The notes under the pieces are model-generated. The model saw nothing but the letters and a program-made list of their open reading frames with translations. It was not told the DNA's origin and made no database searches. DNA of 64,000 nucleotides from Theocolax elegans (lineage: Eukaryota > Arthropoda > Insecta > Hymenoptera > Cerocephalidae): positions 36,011,255 to 36,075,254 of the forward strand of contig CM047428.1 in the NCBI GenBank assembly GCA_026168455.1, in the 5' to 3' direction. A program made the translations under genes and the position numbers. Positions 31,779 through 42,919 of the stretch are shown here, one piece after another (the first letter of the stretch is position 1; the number at the start of each line of letters is the position of its first letter).

Positions 31779-32269
31779 ATAAATATGGGCAATTTCACGG
31801 AAAGTGCTACGATGGAAATTTTAAATCGCTCCAAAATTTGAGAACAGGTTAGAAATATTTTCTAGAAGATAGAAAAAAAATTTTAGGTGTTACCAATAAT
31901 TTGCCTAAGAGTTATTCCATCATGAAAAATGGAAATTTTTCAATTTTTTAGAAAAATTGTTGTTTTCAGAGCCATTTATCTCTGAATCTATTAATTGTTT
32001 TGAAAAACATACAAACAACTTTTGTTTAAAATAATCTTTAGAACTTATCTAGCTAGGTTACAATTATTAATTTTAAATTCTCGTAGAGATAGGACACCCG
32101 TAGTTATTGAATATCAAAAAAGGCGACCATGCCACAAGCGATTTTGATCTATCACTGCTCAAAATATCACATTTTTCGAGAGCCCTCGAATGGATTGGTT
32201 AGATTATTCGCTAAGACCGCTGGTGTAAGTTAAGTCCTAAAATACATCAAAGTTAGTGATTTTATGAGG
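31779..32269. other. AT-rich stretch without recognised features
   Basis: Intergenic AT-rich sequence between the satellite and the foldback element. Nothing recognised. Confidence 0.4.
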
Positions 32270-32752
32270 TTTAAGGAAGTTTTCTGGAAATTTTTAGATT
32301 TCCAAGTATTAAAGAAGCTAAATAATAGCAATTTTTCCTTAAGCTCGGAACCGCACAATCTTTCATACTAAGCATATAATTGATATTTTATATGTGCGGT
32401 TTTATGTGCACAGTCATTTAAAAGAAAAAAAAAAATACGCAATTTTTTGTTAGGATCATATACAACTTTTGAAAAGTTTAAAAATATTGTTATATTTTCA
32501 GAATTACAGTTATAAATAAAAACAAAAGCATTTATGTATTTATGCACATAAAAATGCATATAAAAAATATAATTTGTATGCTTAGCGTGAAAGATTCTGG
32601 ATTAAAAAATGTTGGGAGCCAGTCGAACGCCCGGGCAACTGAATCACAGACATTAAGCGCGGTTCCAAGCTTAAAGAGAAATCGTTATTATTCAGCTTCT
32701 TTTATTCTTGGAAATCTGAAAATTTACAGAAAGCTTCCTTAACTATTTAAAA
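32270..32752. mobile_element. Imperfect foldback element (about 480 bp)
   Basis: The left half (32270-32410: TTAAGGAAG, TTTCCAAGTATTAAAGAAGC, TAAGCTCGGAACCGC, ATCTTTCATACTAAGCATAT, ATGTGCGGTTTTATGTGCA) recurs inverted at 32535-32750. The right arm has an extra segment of about 60 bp (32612-32668, with TGGGAGCCAGTCGAACGCCC) absent on the left. No coding. The termini carry no clear TSD, so the transposon class stays open. Confidence 0.7.
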
Positions 32753-33298
32753 ATAGTATTATAAAATCATTATCGCAAAATTTGCGTTTTTCGGATATAT
32801 CTGGAAAACAAAAAATGTGTAAAATTATATCCTTTACAAAACCGAAAACAAAAAAATTTTGTTTTATTGTTGCGAAAAATCGGCTCCGTGGACAATACAT
32901 AATATAATAACAATTAATAACAATTAATCCATTAGCTCCAAAATGCATTGAAATTTTACGTAAAGTTTGAAGCTATGCAAGGATCAACTGATGATGGATG
33001 GATTTTTACTAATCCTTGTTATCCTATATCAGAATCCTCTGAGAAAATGAATCTCTAAAGAAAAATTGAATATGGCGCTTTTTTTCCAAAAAAAAAAAAA
33101 AAAACTCCGAAATTTGGAGGATTTTTTTCAATTATAATTTTTATATCGAAAACGTAAAGGTAGCACAGTAGTAAACTTATTTATATTTAAAAGTTAGTAA
33201 TAAGATAATTGAAAATTTCAAGATTGTTGATCCCAAATAGCCCCAAAAGACTCAAAACCATATATCAGGTTTTTCTAATTGTTTCAAGTAATTATGTG
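32753..33298. other. AT-rich stretch with a 16-base A run
   Basis: AT-rich with an A run at 33089-33104. No gene or repeat border recognised. Confidence 0.4.
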
Positions 33299-33302
33299 TA
33301 AA

Positions 33303-34376
33303 TGTAACGGGATACGATCTCTCACGTAGGTAGGAATAAAGGGATTGGTTGCTACGGCACTGCCTAGTTATACTCCCTAGGCGGTGCCCCGAAAGTGCGC
33401 GGCAGATTTAAATCACCGAACCCCGTGCACGACCTGCCGTTGCGATGTCCGTTAACAACCGTGAGATCACTTGCCGATCTCGCGTCTTTGTACAGCTATA
33501 ATGTCGTGAGCGGAAAATGACCGCGAATAAAAGGAATAAATTCGCGGTAAGTTTATCTCGGCTGCTCCTGAAACGGAGAGGGCGGTATTCGGGATAACGG
33601 GAATAATGTACGCCGGTAATCAATGATTAAACTTGTACTCGAATATTGATTACATATGAATTTTATTTATTATAAAGAAATATAAATTTAGTTTAACGGA
33701 GAATAAAGAAAAGGAACAAAGAAATTAGAAAGGTCGTATATAGGCCGCGTGAGGTCTCGCGACGAGGCGTAACCACCGGGGTTACCCGCACTTTCTCTCT
33801 CTAGCACGCGTACGCGATCTCCCGTTAGCTTCCTCGCCGTCGTGCGCGGGCGAGATCCGCCGATCCCTAGCCTAAAGATATAGCCGTAAAGACTGTCTTT
33901 ACGGCTTCGACGGCTCGCGAGTGGTGCACCACGTACCTTAATTCTTCCCGTCGAGGCGTTTGGCTTCGCTAGTATCCCCCCTCTCTGTCGGGCTCTCGCG
34001 CGCGGCAACTTCACCGTCCTCGCAGGTTCCTGGAGAGTCCTGGAAGCCGTGTACTGGACACCAGCACGCCCACTCCACAAATTCACACACTCTTCGCGGC
34101 GTGAACTCCAGAACCCGGGCAAGAATCCGTAATTACTTTTTTTCACACTTGCTACGAATTGGCAAGGAAGGCGTTACCGGCGACGTGTCTATATACGATG
34201 GCTCGCATAAACTCTCTATCTGCTCTCCTCAGCAAGCTTACGCGTCGGACCATTATTAGTCCTTACGCGGCTTGCGCACGGGCTTTTCCGATTATCTACG
34301 AGCTTTTCCAATCGTCACTCGCGCTCGTTATAAGGTATAGCTTAATACGCTTAAGAGTATGTAGCTTACCTTTACA
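33303..34376. repeat. Solo LTR (1,074 bp) with 4-bp TSD
   Basis: Starts TGTAACGGGATACGATC and ends GCTTACCTTTACA, with TG/CA termini. It is flanked by TAAA at 33299-33302 and TAAA at 34377-34380. No PBS, PPT or coding sequence adjoins either end, as after LTR-LTR recombination. The inside is GC-rich relative to the flanks, with an AATAAA signal near 33700. Orientation is not certain. Open frames in it (33688-34146 minus, 33960-34259 plus) have no recognisable protein content. Confidence 0.65.
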
Positions 34377-34380
34377 TAAA

Positions 34381-35050
34381 TTATTATTTTTAATATAATT
34401 TATATTAACTCATGTTAAAATAATGTAGTCCCACTAATTTTTAATCTTTGAAAATGGTGGATACAATATGGCGCGGACACTTGTAATCTTAGTGTAAAAA
34501 TTTGAATTTTCCTTGACAATTTTTTTTTGAAAAGTAATGATTCTTTGAGTGATTTTTTGAATCATAATTTCATTTATTTTCTCAAAAAGTATAGTTCATA
34601 TAAAAAAATTTATGAAAATTGAAAAGTTTTGAAAATCATTCAAATCACTCTCAAATATTTTCAGAATATTTTAAGAAATTTGTTTATTCTTTAATTTGAA
34701 TAACAAAAATTAAGAAAAATTTTATCAAAAAACTCTGAAAAAATTTGATACTGCTCTTTGAGTGATTTAAAGACTTCTTTGTTCTTTCGAATTTTTTGAT
34801 TCAAACAATAGTTTTAATGAAAAACGCTCACAAGTTTAAAGCTAGAAGTTTTTCTATAAATAATATAAACTTTTTTTTGAAAAAAATTGCGTCCTATAAA
34901 ATTTTCTTTTAGAGATCTAAGAAAACGACCTTAAAAACATAAGATTGGTTATCCATCGTTTAATATCGGTTAATATATCATGCATAGCTTCACGTTGTAT
35001 GTACAATTTCAATACATTTGGATGCTAATGTGTTTAATTGAACCAAAAAT
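34381..35050. other. AT-rich stretch without recognised features
   Basis: Highly AT-rich. Repeated short words (GAAAATTTTG, TTTTTGAA) reflect composition only. Confidence 0.4.
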
Positions 35051-35207
35051 TTAACCCTTAAAGGGTCGGCATTTGAAATTTTTGGAAATCTTGATTTCTC
35101 CATAGAAAATGGAGTTTGGGTCCCCAAGATATGTCCAAACTAAAGTCAAATGTCGGCAAATTGGAGCATCACGCCATATGGCGTCACACCGCCCCTCTAG
35201 AGGTTAA
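35051..35207. mobile_element. piggyBac-type MITE with TTAA TSD, copy 2
   Basis: A 149-bp element between TTAA (35051-35054) and TTAA (35204-35207). It starts CCCTTAAAGGGTCGG and ends CCCCTCTAGAGG, and aligns end to end with 4817-4972 (shared ATTTGARATTTTTGRAAA, CATAGAAAA, GTCAAATGTCGGC, CATATGGCG). Confidence 0.8.
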
Positions 35208-35807
35208 AATTTGTTCGAGTGAAACGATATACGCAGGATAACAGAAATTTGAAATTTTGTCGGAAATTGTCGGAAATTAGTTGGTAGATGGTGAAACACG
35301 ACAGTTATTGGTTAATTAAAAATTAAAAACAATTAAAAAAAAATAAATTGACTAAAAGTGTAAAGCGCAGATAAGTCTTTCATCCCTAGCTAGCCACCAA
35401 CCACCAACATCAAGTTCATATTTTGTACGCAAAAAAGCGCCACTCGTAGAATATCATTCTCATTATCAAGCATATTTTTTCGATGCCTGAACACATTCAC
35501 CTATTGCTCCAACTATTGGTAGCCCTCAACAATTTCATTTAAGTAGCTTCAGGCGTGTCCTGTTATATCTACATGTACATATACACTTACATAAACGCAA
35601 TCACATTAGGACACCTTGTTCACCTAATTAACAATTTAAACTTTTAGACATCAATTTCATGAATTACAAGTGATTTTCTTTTTATCAGTTGTTATCGTAA
35701 CTTGAGAAACTGTAAGTCAGAGTATCATATTTTTTTGACAAAGTGAAAATGATTAAAATACAACTTGAATAACAAATTATTTATTCATCAATTTTAATAT
35801 CTAAATT
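35208..35807. other. AT-rich stretch without recognised features
   Basis: Intergenic sequence between the MITE and the end of the hAT gene. Possible hAT terminal inverted repeat lies here but I cannot identify it. Confidence 0.3.
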
Positions 35808-38130
35808 TTAATAACAATTGATTTTAATAATTAAAGGTTTTTTATCATAATAAGATATACCAATACTAATAAACATAAGATAAATATATAGATAATAATA
35901 TAATAAACAAATTATTAATAACAATAGAAAAAAATAAAATATAAATTTATTTAAATTTTGTCTTCGATTATTTAGTGTTTTTAATGTTGCTTGACTCGTA
36001 TTATTCAGTATTTTCTTATATAAAAATTCTAAAGCACTTTGCTTTTTATTGTTTGTCGTTTTTTTATCTTCAGGAATGATATCATTTTTTAGTAACTGCT
36101 TAACTGCAGCTCGGACAGCTATTTTAGCTTCATTACTCTCATGGTCAAGATCTTTATATCTTGGATCAAGTATAGATGCAATTTGTCTAACAGAAACATT
36201 TTCAAGAGCAGGATCCCAGTCTACAAATCGATTTTTCAATTCTTCTGAAAACTTACTTTTTAACTCGTTAATCATATCACAGTCACTATCAAGTATAATC
36301 AAATGTTCGCACAATAATTTATGTATAAGAGGACGAACCATAGAGACAGGCGAATCATCGCAGCACAGAACTTTTGTCAGCATATAAATAGGTTCAAGAA
36401 CATTTACCAGATTTTCTAAATCAGTCCATTGGCTTTCCAATATCTCCAATTTTTGTGCCATAACCTTTGTTGTAATTGCTCGATCTGCTAAGACACTTGT
36501 TACAGGTTTTCGATTGTGTATAAGCCGCTCCAGCATTAGAAATACAGAATTCCACCGCGTTTTACAACCCTGTAAAAGTGTTAAAGTTGGCATATCTAAT
36601 TTTTTTTGTGCTTCCGTCAATGCGTATTTAGCCACGTTTGAATGTTTGAAGTGCCCTACTACTTTACTAGATTTATTTAGTAATTTTGTTATTTCATCAC
36701 AAGAAAGAGCTTTGTTAATTGCCAATTGAAGACTATGTGCAGCACACGTTAGACCTGTTGTTTCTTCCACTCCTACCATAGATTTCACAGCATTAACAAC
36801 ATTTGCAGCATTATCGGTTACAACTGCAACGACTTTATCATTCAATTCCCATTTTTCGAACAAACTTTCCATTTTACTAGTTAAATTTACAGAAGTGTGG
36901 CGCTCATCCATTTCAATTGTGTCTAGTGTAAAAAAATGCAATACCCAGTCATCATCTATGAAATGTACAGTCATCGTTATATATGTATCTTGATTCGCAG
37001 ATGACCAGCAGTCAGAAGTACAAGCAACAGCAGATGCTTTATATAAATGTGCCTTTATGGAGTTTTCTATACCACCTTTTAGATACTCTAGCCTCATTTT
37101 TACAGCTTCATCTTTTAAAGGTGTGTAGCCAGGCAGTGCAACAGACATAAATTGTATAAAGCCCTCACTGGAACAAAAAGAATTCGGCATCTGATTCATT
37201 GCAATCATTTTTGCCAAAGAACGGTGAATTTGTTCTGTTTTTTCTGGCGAACATGAATTGTCATTTTCCTGGCTTCTTATTCTACGTTTTCGAAATCTAC
37301 GACGCTTAGTTGGCGATGGCGACACGGTATTTGAAACATCATCATTATCTTCATTAAATTTATCGACAGAATCTTTATTTATAGATGAATCGACTTGTCT
37401 GCAAAATAAAATTTATTCGAAAAATTAGAAAAATATATGGATTGTTACAATACCCTGATAGAAAATAAAGCAGATTTAGCAGGGTACTCTTCTCATTATT
37501 GAAACTATGGACATCGGCAGAAATAAAAATATATTCCGACTAGCGAAATTAAATTTATACTTTATTTAAAAAATTTGATGAAAAACTAGCTTTGAACCGG
37601 AAATTTCAACTTTTCCTTTATTTTTACTTATTACTAATTATTTATAAAATTTTTGTTAATTATTTATAAAAGCTTTTAAATAATTTAATGAAAAGAAAAG
37701 TAGTTTATAAGTAAAAATTAATATTTTAATAGCATACACAAAAACATTTTACAAGTAAGAAATTTATAGCACAATTTGCAAATAATTTTTGTTTATCTAC
37801 ATCTTTTATTTTAAATAACTGTAATATATTAATGTGCACGATATTAAATAGACGTAAAAAAAATAATACATATTAAAACTTATTGAATGATAGAATACGC
37901 ATACTAATGTTTTTGCATAACTTTACTTACTTTCGTTTAGTCGGTGATAATGTACCATTTTTATTTTCGCATAGGGCGTGAATTCCTTGCAAATGTCGTA
38001 ATATTGAATCCGTTGTACCACCAGGACAAGAGAATTCATTGTTTACTGATTCATCATCACACAATTTGCAGTATGCTTTATTGCCTTTCGGGTAGCATAA
38101 TTCCAAACCCAACTTCGTGGTTTCATACCG
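35808..38130 (-). pseudogene. hAT transposase with BED finger (ZBED-like), spliced, C-terminus lost
   Basis: Exon 1 (about 38130-37931) carries the BED zinc finger (MKPRSWVWNY, frameshift, GNKAYCKLCDDE..., ILRHLQGIHALC). A canonical intron (GTAAGT at 37930, TTTTGCAG ending at 37399, 532 bp) joins it in phase to exon 2 (37398-35808), coding an acidic/basic linker, then the RNase H-like core: CTSDCWSSANQDTYITMTVH (DDE Asp), VVTDNAANVVNAVKS (second Asp), CAAHSLQLAINKAL, GCKTRWNSVFLMLERL. After NNRRQNLNKF the frame turns into a hydrophobic tail, and the hAT C-terminal dimerisation region is missing. The frameshift in the BED finger and lost C-terminus make it a probable pseudogene. Family role: cut-and-paste transposition with 8-bp TSDs; domesticated relatives (ZBED) bind DNA. 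Confidence 0.88.
37399..37930 (-). other. Intron of the hAT transposase gene
   Basis: Minus-strand donor AAA/GTAAGTAAAG and acceptor TTTTATTTTGCAG/ACAAG. Splicing joins codons as K-R-K-Q-V-D without a shift. The intron is AT-rich with no nested element. Confidence 0.75.
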
Positions 38131-38154
38131 AAAACTATTCTTTTTATAAATGCG

Positions 38155-38300
38155 TTAACCTGCAGGCGGCCGGGGTGGTACCGATCGGGATCGTCCAATG
38201 ATCGACCCATATTTCTAGTCCATTTGGAAATTTTTCTGAGAAAATTTTTCGAAAAGTATGACTTTGACACATTCTAAAATCCCGGCCGCCTGCAGGTTAA
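38155..38300. mobile_element. 138-bp piggyBac-type MITE with perfect 16-bp TIRs
   Basis: TTAA (38155-38158), then CCTGCAGGCGGCCGGG, ending CCCGGCCGCCTGCAGG and TTAA (38297-38300). The TIRs are perfect inverted copies. It lies just upstream of the hAT BED exon. It is unrelated in sequence to the two CCCTTAAAGGG MITEs. Confidence 0.88.
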
Positions 38301-38546
38301 ACTACACTTTCAGCACCAATAACTTATAGCAATAACGGCACGCACTACGCAGTAGCTGAACAGAATTTACTCAACAGGGTAAGCAAGCTATATAAACTTC
38401 AATATGTTTAGATATGATTCAAATGTTTCATTACTTCTGAGAATTTAAGAGAAAATCAAATACGTAGTTATTGACTTACACGTAATCATAATTGAAGAGT
38501 AATAGTTATTTATAAATTAAAAATTTCGAATATAATATAAATTATC

Positions 38547-38550
<4 letters not shown>

Positions 38551-38595
<45 letters not shown>

Positions 38596-38610
38596 ACGCA
38601 CACGCACACA
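38551..38610. repeat. (CA)n microsatellite
   Basis: About 21 uninterrupted CA repeats at 38551-38593, followed by imperfect CGTACGCACACGCACACA. Confidence 0.92.
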
Positions 38611-38902
38611 TTGTTTTTTTCATTGTAAACATTAATAGTATAGCACTTATTGATGAATTCGCATATATATTCGTGTACTTTTATTATATACACGTGTATT
38701 TATAATGGTACGTGTTTTTAATAACGTGTAACACGAATTCACGTGTCACGTGTGCACGCAAATTCTATTACACGTAACTTATCGAGAGCTCTAGTATTTA
38801 CCATTATCATAGATTAGAAATAAACAATGCTTAACCTTGTTAAAATTAGCAAGTACAAACTGAAGTAATTTGGATACAAAATTATTTCATTAACGTACAA
38901 CA
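38611..38902. other. Spacer with clustered ACGTGT words
   Basis: Between 38690 and 38780 the words CACGTG, ACGTGT and ACACGT occur about ten times (ACGTGTCACGTGTGCACGC). This could be decay of a (CA/CG) repeat or a cluster of E-box-like sites. No gene. Confidence 0.3.
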
Positions 38903-39005
38903 CAGAGTGACCAGTTGGCGATTTTTTTTCCTTTTCTCTCTTACGTATATTGATGTTTATTAAGCAAGAGCAACAAGGAGAATAAATCGCCATCTGGCAA
39001 CCCTG
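38903..39005. mobile_element. 103-bp hAT-type MITE, copy 2 (inverted relative to copy 1)
   Basis: Begins CAGAGTGACCAGTTGGCGAT and ends CGCCATCTGGCAACCCTG, flanked by a perfect 8-bp TSD GTACAACA (38895-38902 and 39006-39013). It is the reverse complement of 27130-27232 with a few substitutions and the same length. Confidence 0.9.
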
Positions 39006-40492
39006 GTACAACAAACTTTTATTGATATTAATGAACCAACAGTTCTTGAAGAGGTTAGTATGTGTTTATGTTTGGAACTTCGGAAGCAAACTATTTTTTA
39101 AATAACTTTATATATTACTTTATTTCATATTTTAACAATTGTATTTGTATTAAATGTAAAAAAATTTGTATTTACATAAATAATTTTCTACAATTTGTAA
39201 GATAAAAACCCTTTTAAAGTTTTTAAAACTCAGTTTGCTGTGTGCGTAAGCAAATAATTAAATATTAATAAACAATATATTTTAGGATAATTATAATCTC
39301 GATGAAACATACAACACATCAGAATTCTATTGGATAAGCGAATTGTCAAAAATAATGATGAACAATGAGTTGAATAAGAAATACAGGAACAAGAAAAATT
39401 TAAATGAATTTATTGAAAATGTATATTTTTTGACAAAATCACAACACCAGTGTATAAAAGTAGAACAGAAATTTTTTTAATGATTTTAAAATTCAGTATC
39501 CATAATCAATTATCTTCAACTGGTTTAGCAAATTTATTCAAGCTCGTAAATAGTATATTTAAGATCCCAATTTTGCCAGATTCTCATTATATTATCGACA
39601 AACTTCTTAATCCTCAACAGGGTGTAGAATATTATACTCTGTGTAAGAATTGTTTAGTATATTTAGAGAAATTTGGAGACTTACCTACAAGGCTACATAA
39701 GTGACTTGTATGATGGAAGATAATATACGCAATTTGTGAAATCTTTAGCAATCGAAGACAAAATGAATTACGTTACTGCAGTATTTAATACAGATGGTGC
39801 CCCAAAATTTAAATGCTCACAATATTCGATTTGGCCGCTGTTTTTGATGATTAATGAATTGCCAAAGCAAATTAGAACGAAGAAATTAATAGTTTGTGGA
39901 TTAATGTTTATCAAACAAAAGCCAAATATGGCAGTTTTTTTAGATAAATTTGTTTATCTAATTAATAAATGTCGAATTCTCATTAAAATAAAAAATAAAC
40001 AACGACTTCTTAAACTTTATGTATTGTCATGTTGCGTTAATGCAGTGGCTAGAGCTCCTATTCAGGGATTAACTCATTACAACGGCAAATACGGTTGTAA
40101 TTGTTGCTTGTACCCCGGAGAGTATCATGGAATCATGAAATATCTATTTCTAAATGTGCCAATACAAGCTCGAAATCAGAATGAGACTATTGATCTCATG
40201 TTGAAAGTAAAACCCGGTAATCCCATCTTGGGAGTAAAATGTCCATCGGCACTTATTAATTTACCGAAATTTGATATTATTGACGTTTTACTCCTGATTA
40301 TATGCAAATGGTATTAGAATACGTTGCAAAACAATTCTTACCATTTGGATGTTTTGAATGACGATGATGTTAAAGAACTCGACGCAATAATGGATATTAT
40401 AACTCTTCCACAACAAGCTACTCGTTACTGCAGAAAAATTAATTGTCGAAAAGATTGGAAGGCTCATGAGTGGGAGAATTTCGTCTTATATT

Positions 40493-40937
40493 TTTTTATT
40501 TATTTACTAGTTTTTTGTGCCATTTTTCTGGCACTTTCTGCCGTTTTTCCCCGCTTGGAGGACTTCAACGGCGTTCACACACCACCTCTATGTGGGTGCT
40601 TTTTCCCCACCTTTTTTTTTAATCCCCAACCATCCCGCATTTGCCCGGGGTTGTACCCGTGGGAAAGAGAAACCTGTGAAGCAGAAAAATCTCACCCGAG
40701 ATGGCCCGGTGTCTTTGAAACATTCTGTTTGGGTGTCAAAGTCACATTGCGTAGGCCACGACACCGAAACAGAACGTTCCACATCTCCCGCTCGCGTTGT
40801 GGAATGTGAAAAAACACCTAACCGATCACGAAAGCCGCACGAGAATGGTCTCCCATCCAAGTACTAACCGCGCTCAGCACTGCTTAACTTTCGCGATCGG
40901 CCGAGGTGCGTTTCCACCACTCCGCCACCGCGTCGGT
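40493..40937 (-). mobile_element. 5S rRNA-derived SINE (445 bp) with 17-bp TSD
   Basis: Flanked by perfect 17-bp copies of GAATTTCGTCTTATATT (40476-40492 and 40938-40954). On the minus strand the head reads GTGGAAACGCACC, GCGAAAGTTAAGCAGTGC, GAGCGCGGTTAGTACTTGG and ATGGGAGACC, which is the internal promoter part of 5S rRNA (boxes A, IE and C). The body is unrelated to 5S, and the tail is A/T-rich (AAATAAATAAAAAA). The extreme 5' end has GTGGCGGAGTGGTGG, similar to a tRNA A box. Transcription would be by RNA polymerase III from the 5S-type promoter, with mobilisation by a LINE in trans. It interrupts the tnp2 gene. Confidence 0.88.
40841..40925 (-). ncRNA. 5S rRNA-like head of the SINE
   Basis: About 85 bases follow 5S rRNA from the box A region to just past box C. 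It is not a functional 5S gene: the 3' third of 5S is missing and the segment is fused to the SINE body with a TSD around the whole unit. Confidence 0.8.
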
Positions 40938-41332
40938 GAATTTCGTCTTATATTATAATATTATTATTTTTCCATTAATTTGAAGTAAAAAAGCTATGCA
41001 GCATTGGGTATTGTTTGTTGAAGCCTTGTACATATTATTAAAGATGATATTCATATTGAAGAATTAAATGAAGCGGTCAAAATGATATTAATAAAATATT
41101 ACTTATGTCGACTGTAGTATAAATAAAATAATTAATATTTTTATCGGTCTTACAGTCAATTATATGGGCAGTCAGATTGCCCCTACTTATAATCACCCCC
41201 GAAGAATCTATAAAAATAAAAATAAAAATAAAAAATAAAAAATAAAAACACTAACTGAAAATAGAAACAAATTATTAATAAAGCAATCTGACTGCCCCCC
41301 TGCACCAAAAATCTACTAACCCCAAATATGCT

Positions 41333-41372
41333 GTCCGACGTTTCGAGCTCGCTGCTGCTCCTTATCAGGGAC
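41333..41372 (-). ncRNA. Minimal hammerhead in PLE repeat, core mutated
   Basis: Minus strand: stem I GTCC/GGAC, then CTGATAA where CTGATGA is required (G8 changed to A), stem II GAGC/GCTC, GAA, ACGT, C, GGAC. The G8 change should abolish cleavage. Confidence 0.75.
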
Positions 41373-41471
41373 TGAAATGAAAAACTATTCCACACCGATA
41401 TTTATACCCTCAAAAAAGGCCTCCCCACTCCAAGGACTCACACCTAAATAAATTCACACCAATAAACTAAG

Positions 41472-42721
41472 TTAAGTTAAGATAGGATGATAAATCTTAT
41501 TTAATTTACTTGACTCTAACATTAAATTAACATTCTTATCATTCATAAATATATGAATATTCTCAAGACTTTCTCTTTTAAATTTATTCATAATATTTTG
41601 TTCTAAAATTTCTACATTATTAAAATCAAATGAATGAACAAAATCTAAATAATGCTCTTTCAAACCTGATATGACAGATACACTCCTCAAACTATATTTA
41701 TGTTCATAAATTCTCTTTTTCAAATATCTACTAGTTTGACCAATGTAACACTTATCACAATCAATACAATTTATTTTATAAACAACTCCAGATTTATCAT
41801 CCTTTCTAGCTCTATCCTTACAATTATTAAACAAAAAATTTAAATTATTAATATTTCTAAAGAAAACTTGAATAGCTAGTTTTTTAAATTCTTTTCTTAT
41901 TCTTTCAGATAAACCTCTAACATACGGTATAACAACAAATGCATCATTTTTAATATCTACTCTAACTTTTAATTTACTATTATAAATTTGATTCACTCGC
42001 TCTTCAATCACTCTATTAATCAAATCTATCGGATAATTATTATTTACAAAAGTTTTTTTAACTAAATCCAAATTTACTTTTCTAAAATCACCGTGTGACA
42101 GCCCAACGGCACGGTCAATAGCACCTTGCAACACACCAATCTTGTCACCGAACTGGTTATGAGAATTAAATTTAAAAATCTATCAGACCAAGTAAGCTTT
42201 CTATACCAATTTAATTTAACTTTATTTTTATCATCTCTAATAACTTTAATATCTAAAAAATTTAATTCTTTATCAATCTCAACCTCTACTGTAAATTTAA
42301 TTCTATCATGAATTGAATTAAAAACATCAACCATTTCATCAACAAAACATTCAGGTACTATCGTAAAGATGTCATCAACAAATCTACTAAAAATCCTTGG
42401 TTCAAAACTCAATTTTGACAAAGCAATACCCTCTAACTTTTCCATTACTAAATTAGCTATTACAGGTGACAACAGTGATCCCATTGGACATCCATATCTT
42501 TGTTCATAAAAATCTTTATCAAAAGAAGAAAATGTATTATTAAATACTAAATTAAGTGCTTTGGTAAATTCATTAATATCTAAAATTGTATATAAACTAA
42601 TATCTGACCATTTTTCTATTATTATATCATTCACAAAATCTAAAGGAACGTTTGTAAACAAAGATACAACATCCAATGAGATAATTTTACAATTATTCGG
42701 AATAATCATATCTTTCATCAT
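41472..42721 (-). pseudogene. Penelope-like RT and GIY-YIG endonuclease
   Basis: The RT part (42721-42130) has ISLDVVSLFTNVPLDFVNDI (motif A), QRYGCPMGSLLSPVIANLVM (motif B), IFSRFVDDIFTIVP (motif C, FVDD) and ELNFLDIKVIRD. A frameshift near 42100 joins it to the C-terminal part (42100-41472): VIPYVRGLSERIRKEFKKL, then the linker Cys motif and GIY-YIG domain GVVYKINCIDCDKCYIGQTS, RYLKKRIYEHKYSL, and ILEQNIMNKFKRESLE. The endonuclease nicks DNA and the RT copies the RNA at the nick. The N-terminal third of the RT is missing, and one frameshift is visible. Confidence 0.9.
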
Positions 42722-42879
42722 ATTATAAAAACTCCAACTATCTTTAAAATAAGAATTTTTATCATCCTATCTTAACTTAACTTAGTTTATTGGTGTGAAT
42801 TTATTTAAGTGTGGGTCCTTGGTGTTGGGAGGCCTCTTTTGAGGGTATAAATATCGGTGTGGAATAGTTTTTCATTTCA

Positions 42880-42919
42880 GTCCCTGATGAGGAGCAGCAG
42901 CGAGCTCGAAACGTCGGAC
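42880..42919 (+). ncRNA. Minimal type I hammerhead in PLE repeat, intact core
   Basis: Plus strand: stem I GTCC (42880-42883), CTGATGA (42884-42890), stem II GAGC/GCTC (42892-42895/42904-42907), GAA (42908-42910), ACGTC with the cut after C42915, stem I GGAC (42916-42919). Stem III is only the self-complementary ACGT, which can pair between two molecules. Hammerheads of this minimal kind are reported from pLTRs of Penelope-like elements. Confidence 0.82.

Noticed and set aside
33688..34259. Frames in the solo LTR as genes
   Set aside because: GC-rich LTR sequence gives chance frames on both strands; no recognisable domains.
38690..38780. E-box (CACGTG) regulatory cluster
   Set aside because: It sits beside a (CA)n microsatellite and is more simply decayed simple repeat; no gene to regulate is adjacent.
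40841..40925. Functional 5S rRNA gene
   Set aside because: Only the promoter-containing part is present, it lacks the 3' third, and it is the head of a SINE with its own TSD.
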